Source of the DNA: Bacteroidia bacterium
GTDB taxonomy: Bacteria > Bacteroidota > Bacteroidia > Bacteroidales > Prolixibacteraceae
Direction of reading: 5' to 3'
DNA: 41,558 nucleotides
Assembly: GCA_026391655.1 (NCBI GenBank)
Contig: JAPLDR010000065.1
Coordinates: 1 to 41,558 of the forward strand
Position numbers and translations under genes: made by a program. Numbering within the stretch: position 1 is the stretch's first letter; the number at the start of each line of letters is the position of its first letter. The notes beneath the pieces are model-generated. The model was not told where the DNA came from. It saw only the letters and a program-made list of their open reading frames with translations, and made no database searches. Positions 41,421-41,558 of the stretch are shown here, in pieces.

Positions 41421-41558
41421 ATCGGATAGGAGAAACGGGATTAATTCCCGTTTCGTCCTTCCACACCACCGTGCGTACCGTTCGGTACACGGCGGTTCCT
41501 TAATTTACGCCATTAACTTTCCGAAAATAATCCGTCAAGAAGATGTATCCTGACTGTT
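41421..41558 (-). mobile_element. Group II intron, 3' end (domains V and VI), cut by the window edge
   Basis: On the minus strand, GAACCGCCGTGTACC-GAAC-GGTACGCACGGTGGTG (plus 41464-41498) has the size and hairpin shape of catalytic domain V. It is followed by a domain VI hairpin (AAACGGG and CCCGTTT arms) and the typical intron end CCTATCCGAT, whose last base is 41421. The A seven bases from the end (41427) is in the usual branch-point position. The 5' part and most of the intron-encoded protein lie beyond the window. The 3' exon is the short gap after the oxidase gene. Confidence 0.8.
41500..41556 (-). CDS. C-terminal end of the intron-encoded protein (partial)
   Basis: Eighteen codons open to the window edge (ending YFRKVNGVN, then TAA), finishing just before domain V, where group II reverse transcriptase/maturase genes end. 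It is too short to recognise by sequence; the call rests on position only. Confidence 0.35.
   Translation of the reverse strand, partial: QSGYIFLTDYFRKVNGVN

Overview
The window looks like a chromosomal segment of a Bacteroidota bacterium, most likely order Bacteroidales or Marinilabiliales. The evidence is four large proteins plus one smaller one with type IX secretion (T9SS) type B C-terminal sorting domains, a PorP/SprF-type outer-membrane protein, a DUF4290 gene next to murA, an Asp-type MurA, and many TAnnTTTG (-7) promoter boxes in place of classical -10 boxes. Species is not assigned.

Layout. 1-1,150: an IS with an IS256-like, zinc-ribbon transposase whose N-terminus is split by one extra A in an A8 run. 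1,192-1,646: a Doc/Fic toxin that appears C-terminally truncated, with its antitoxin. 1,685-4,217: an outer-membrane beta-barrel protein, a YggS-type PLP protein and a dihydroorotate dehydrogenase-like protein. 4,214-20,650: a 16-kb tandem array of four giant secreted proteins in two paralogous pairs. The first pair is C-type lectin plus PKD repeats and the second is IgGFc-binding domain plus PKD repeats; all end in T9SS type B domains. The members are separated by copies of a folded intergenic repeat and, in the middle, a 21-bp minisatellite. 20,903-21,970: a convergent PorP/SprF gene, a plausible export or anchoring partner. 22,043-36,493: largely housekeeping genes (HEAT protein, MATE exporter, amino-acid permease, uvrA, a DUF4143-type ATPase, dnaJ-grpE, murA-DUF4290, uvrD/pcrA). 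36,792-38,105: another T9SS type B secreted protein. 38,288-38,557: a YbeD/DUF493 protein. 38,701-41,393: an Rrf2/NsrR-like regulator, a CuA-less oxidase subunit II and a divergent heme-copper oxidase/NO-reductase-like subunit I. 41,421-end: the 3' end of a group II intron on the minus strand.

How the genes work together. The four giant proteins and PorP/SprF look like a surface-adhesin locus that has grown by gene duplication, intragenic module duplication and recombination through intergenic repeats. The last operon looks like an NO-responsive respiratory module: the catalytic subunit keeps all heme histidines and two of the three distal-metal histidines, but has Asp where the third should be. 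Its partner has lost every CuA-type Cys and His ligand. This operon and the adhesin array with its repeats are the two most interesting parts of the window. All family assignments come from reading motifs; no database search was run.
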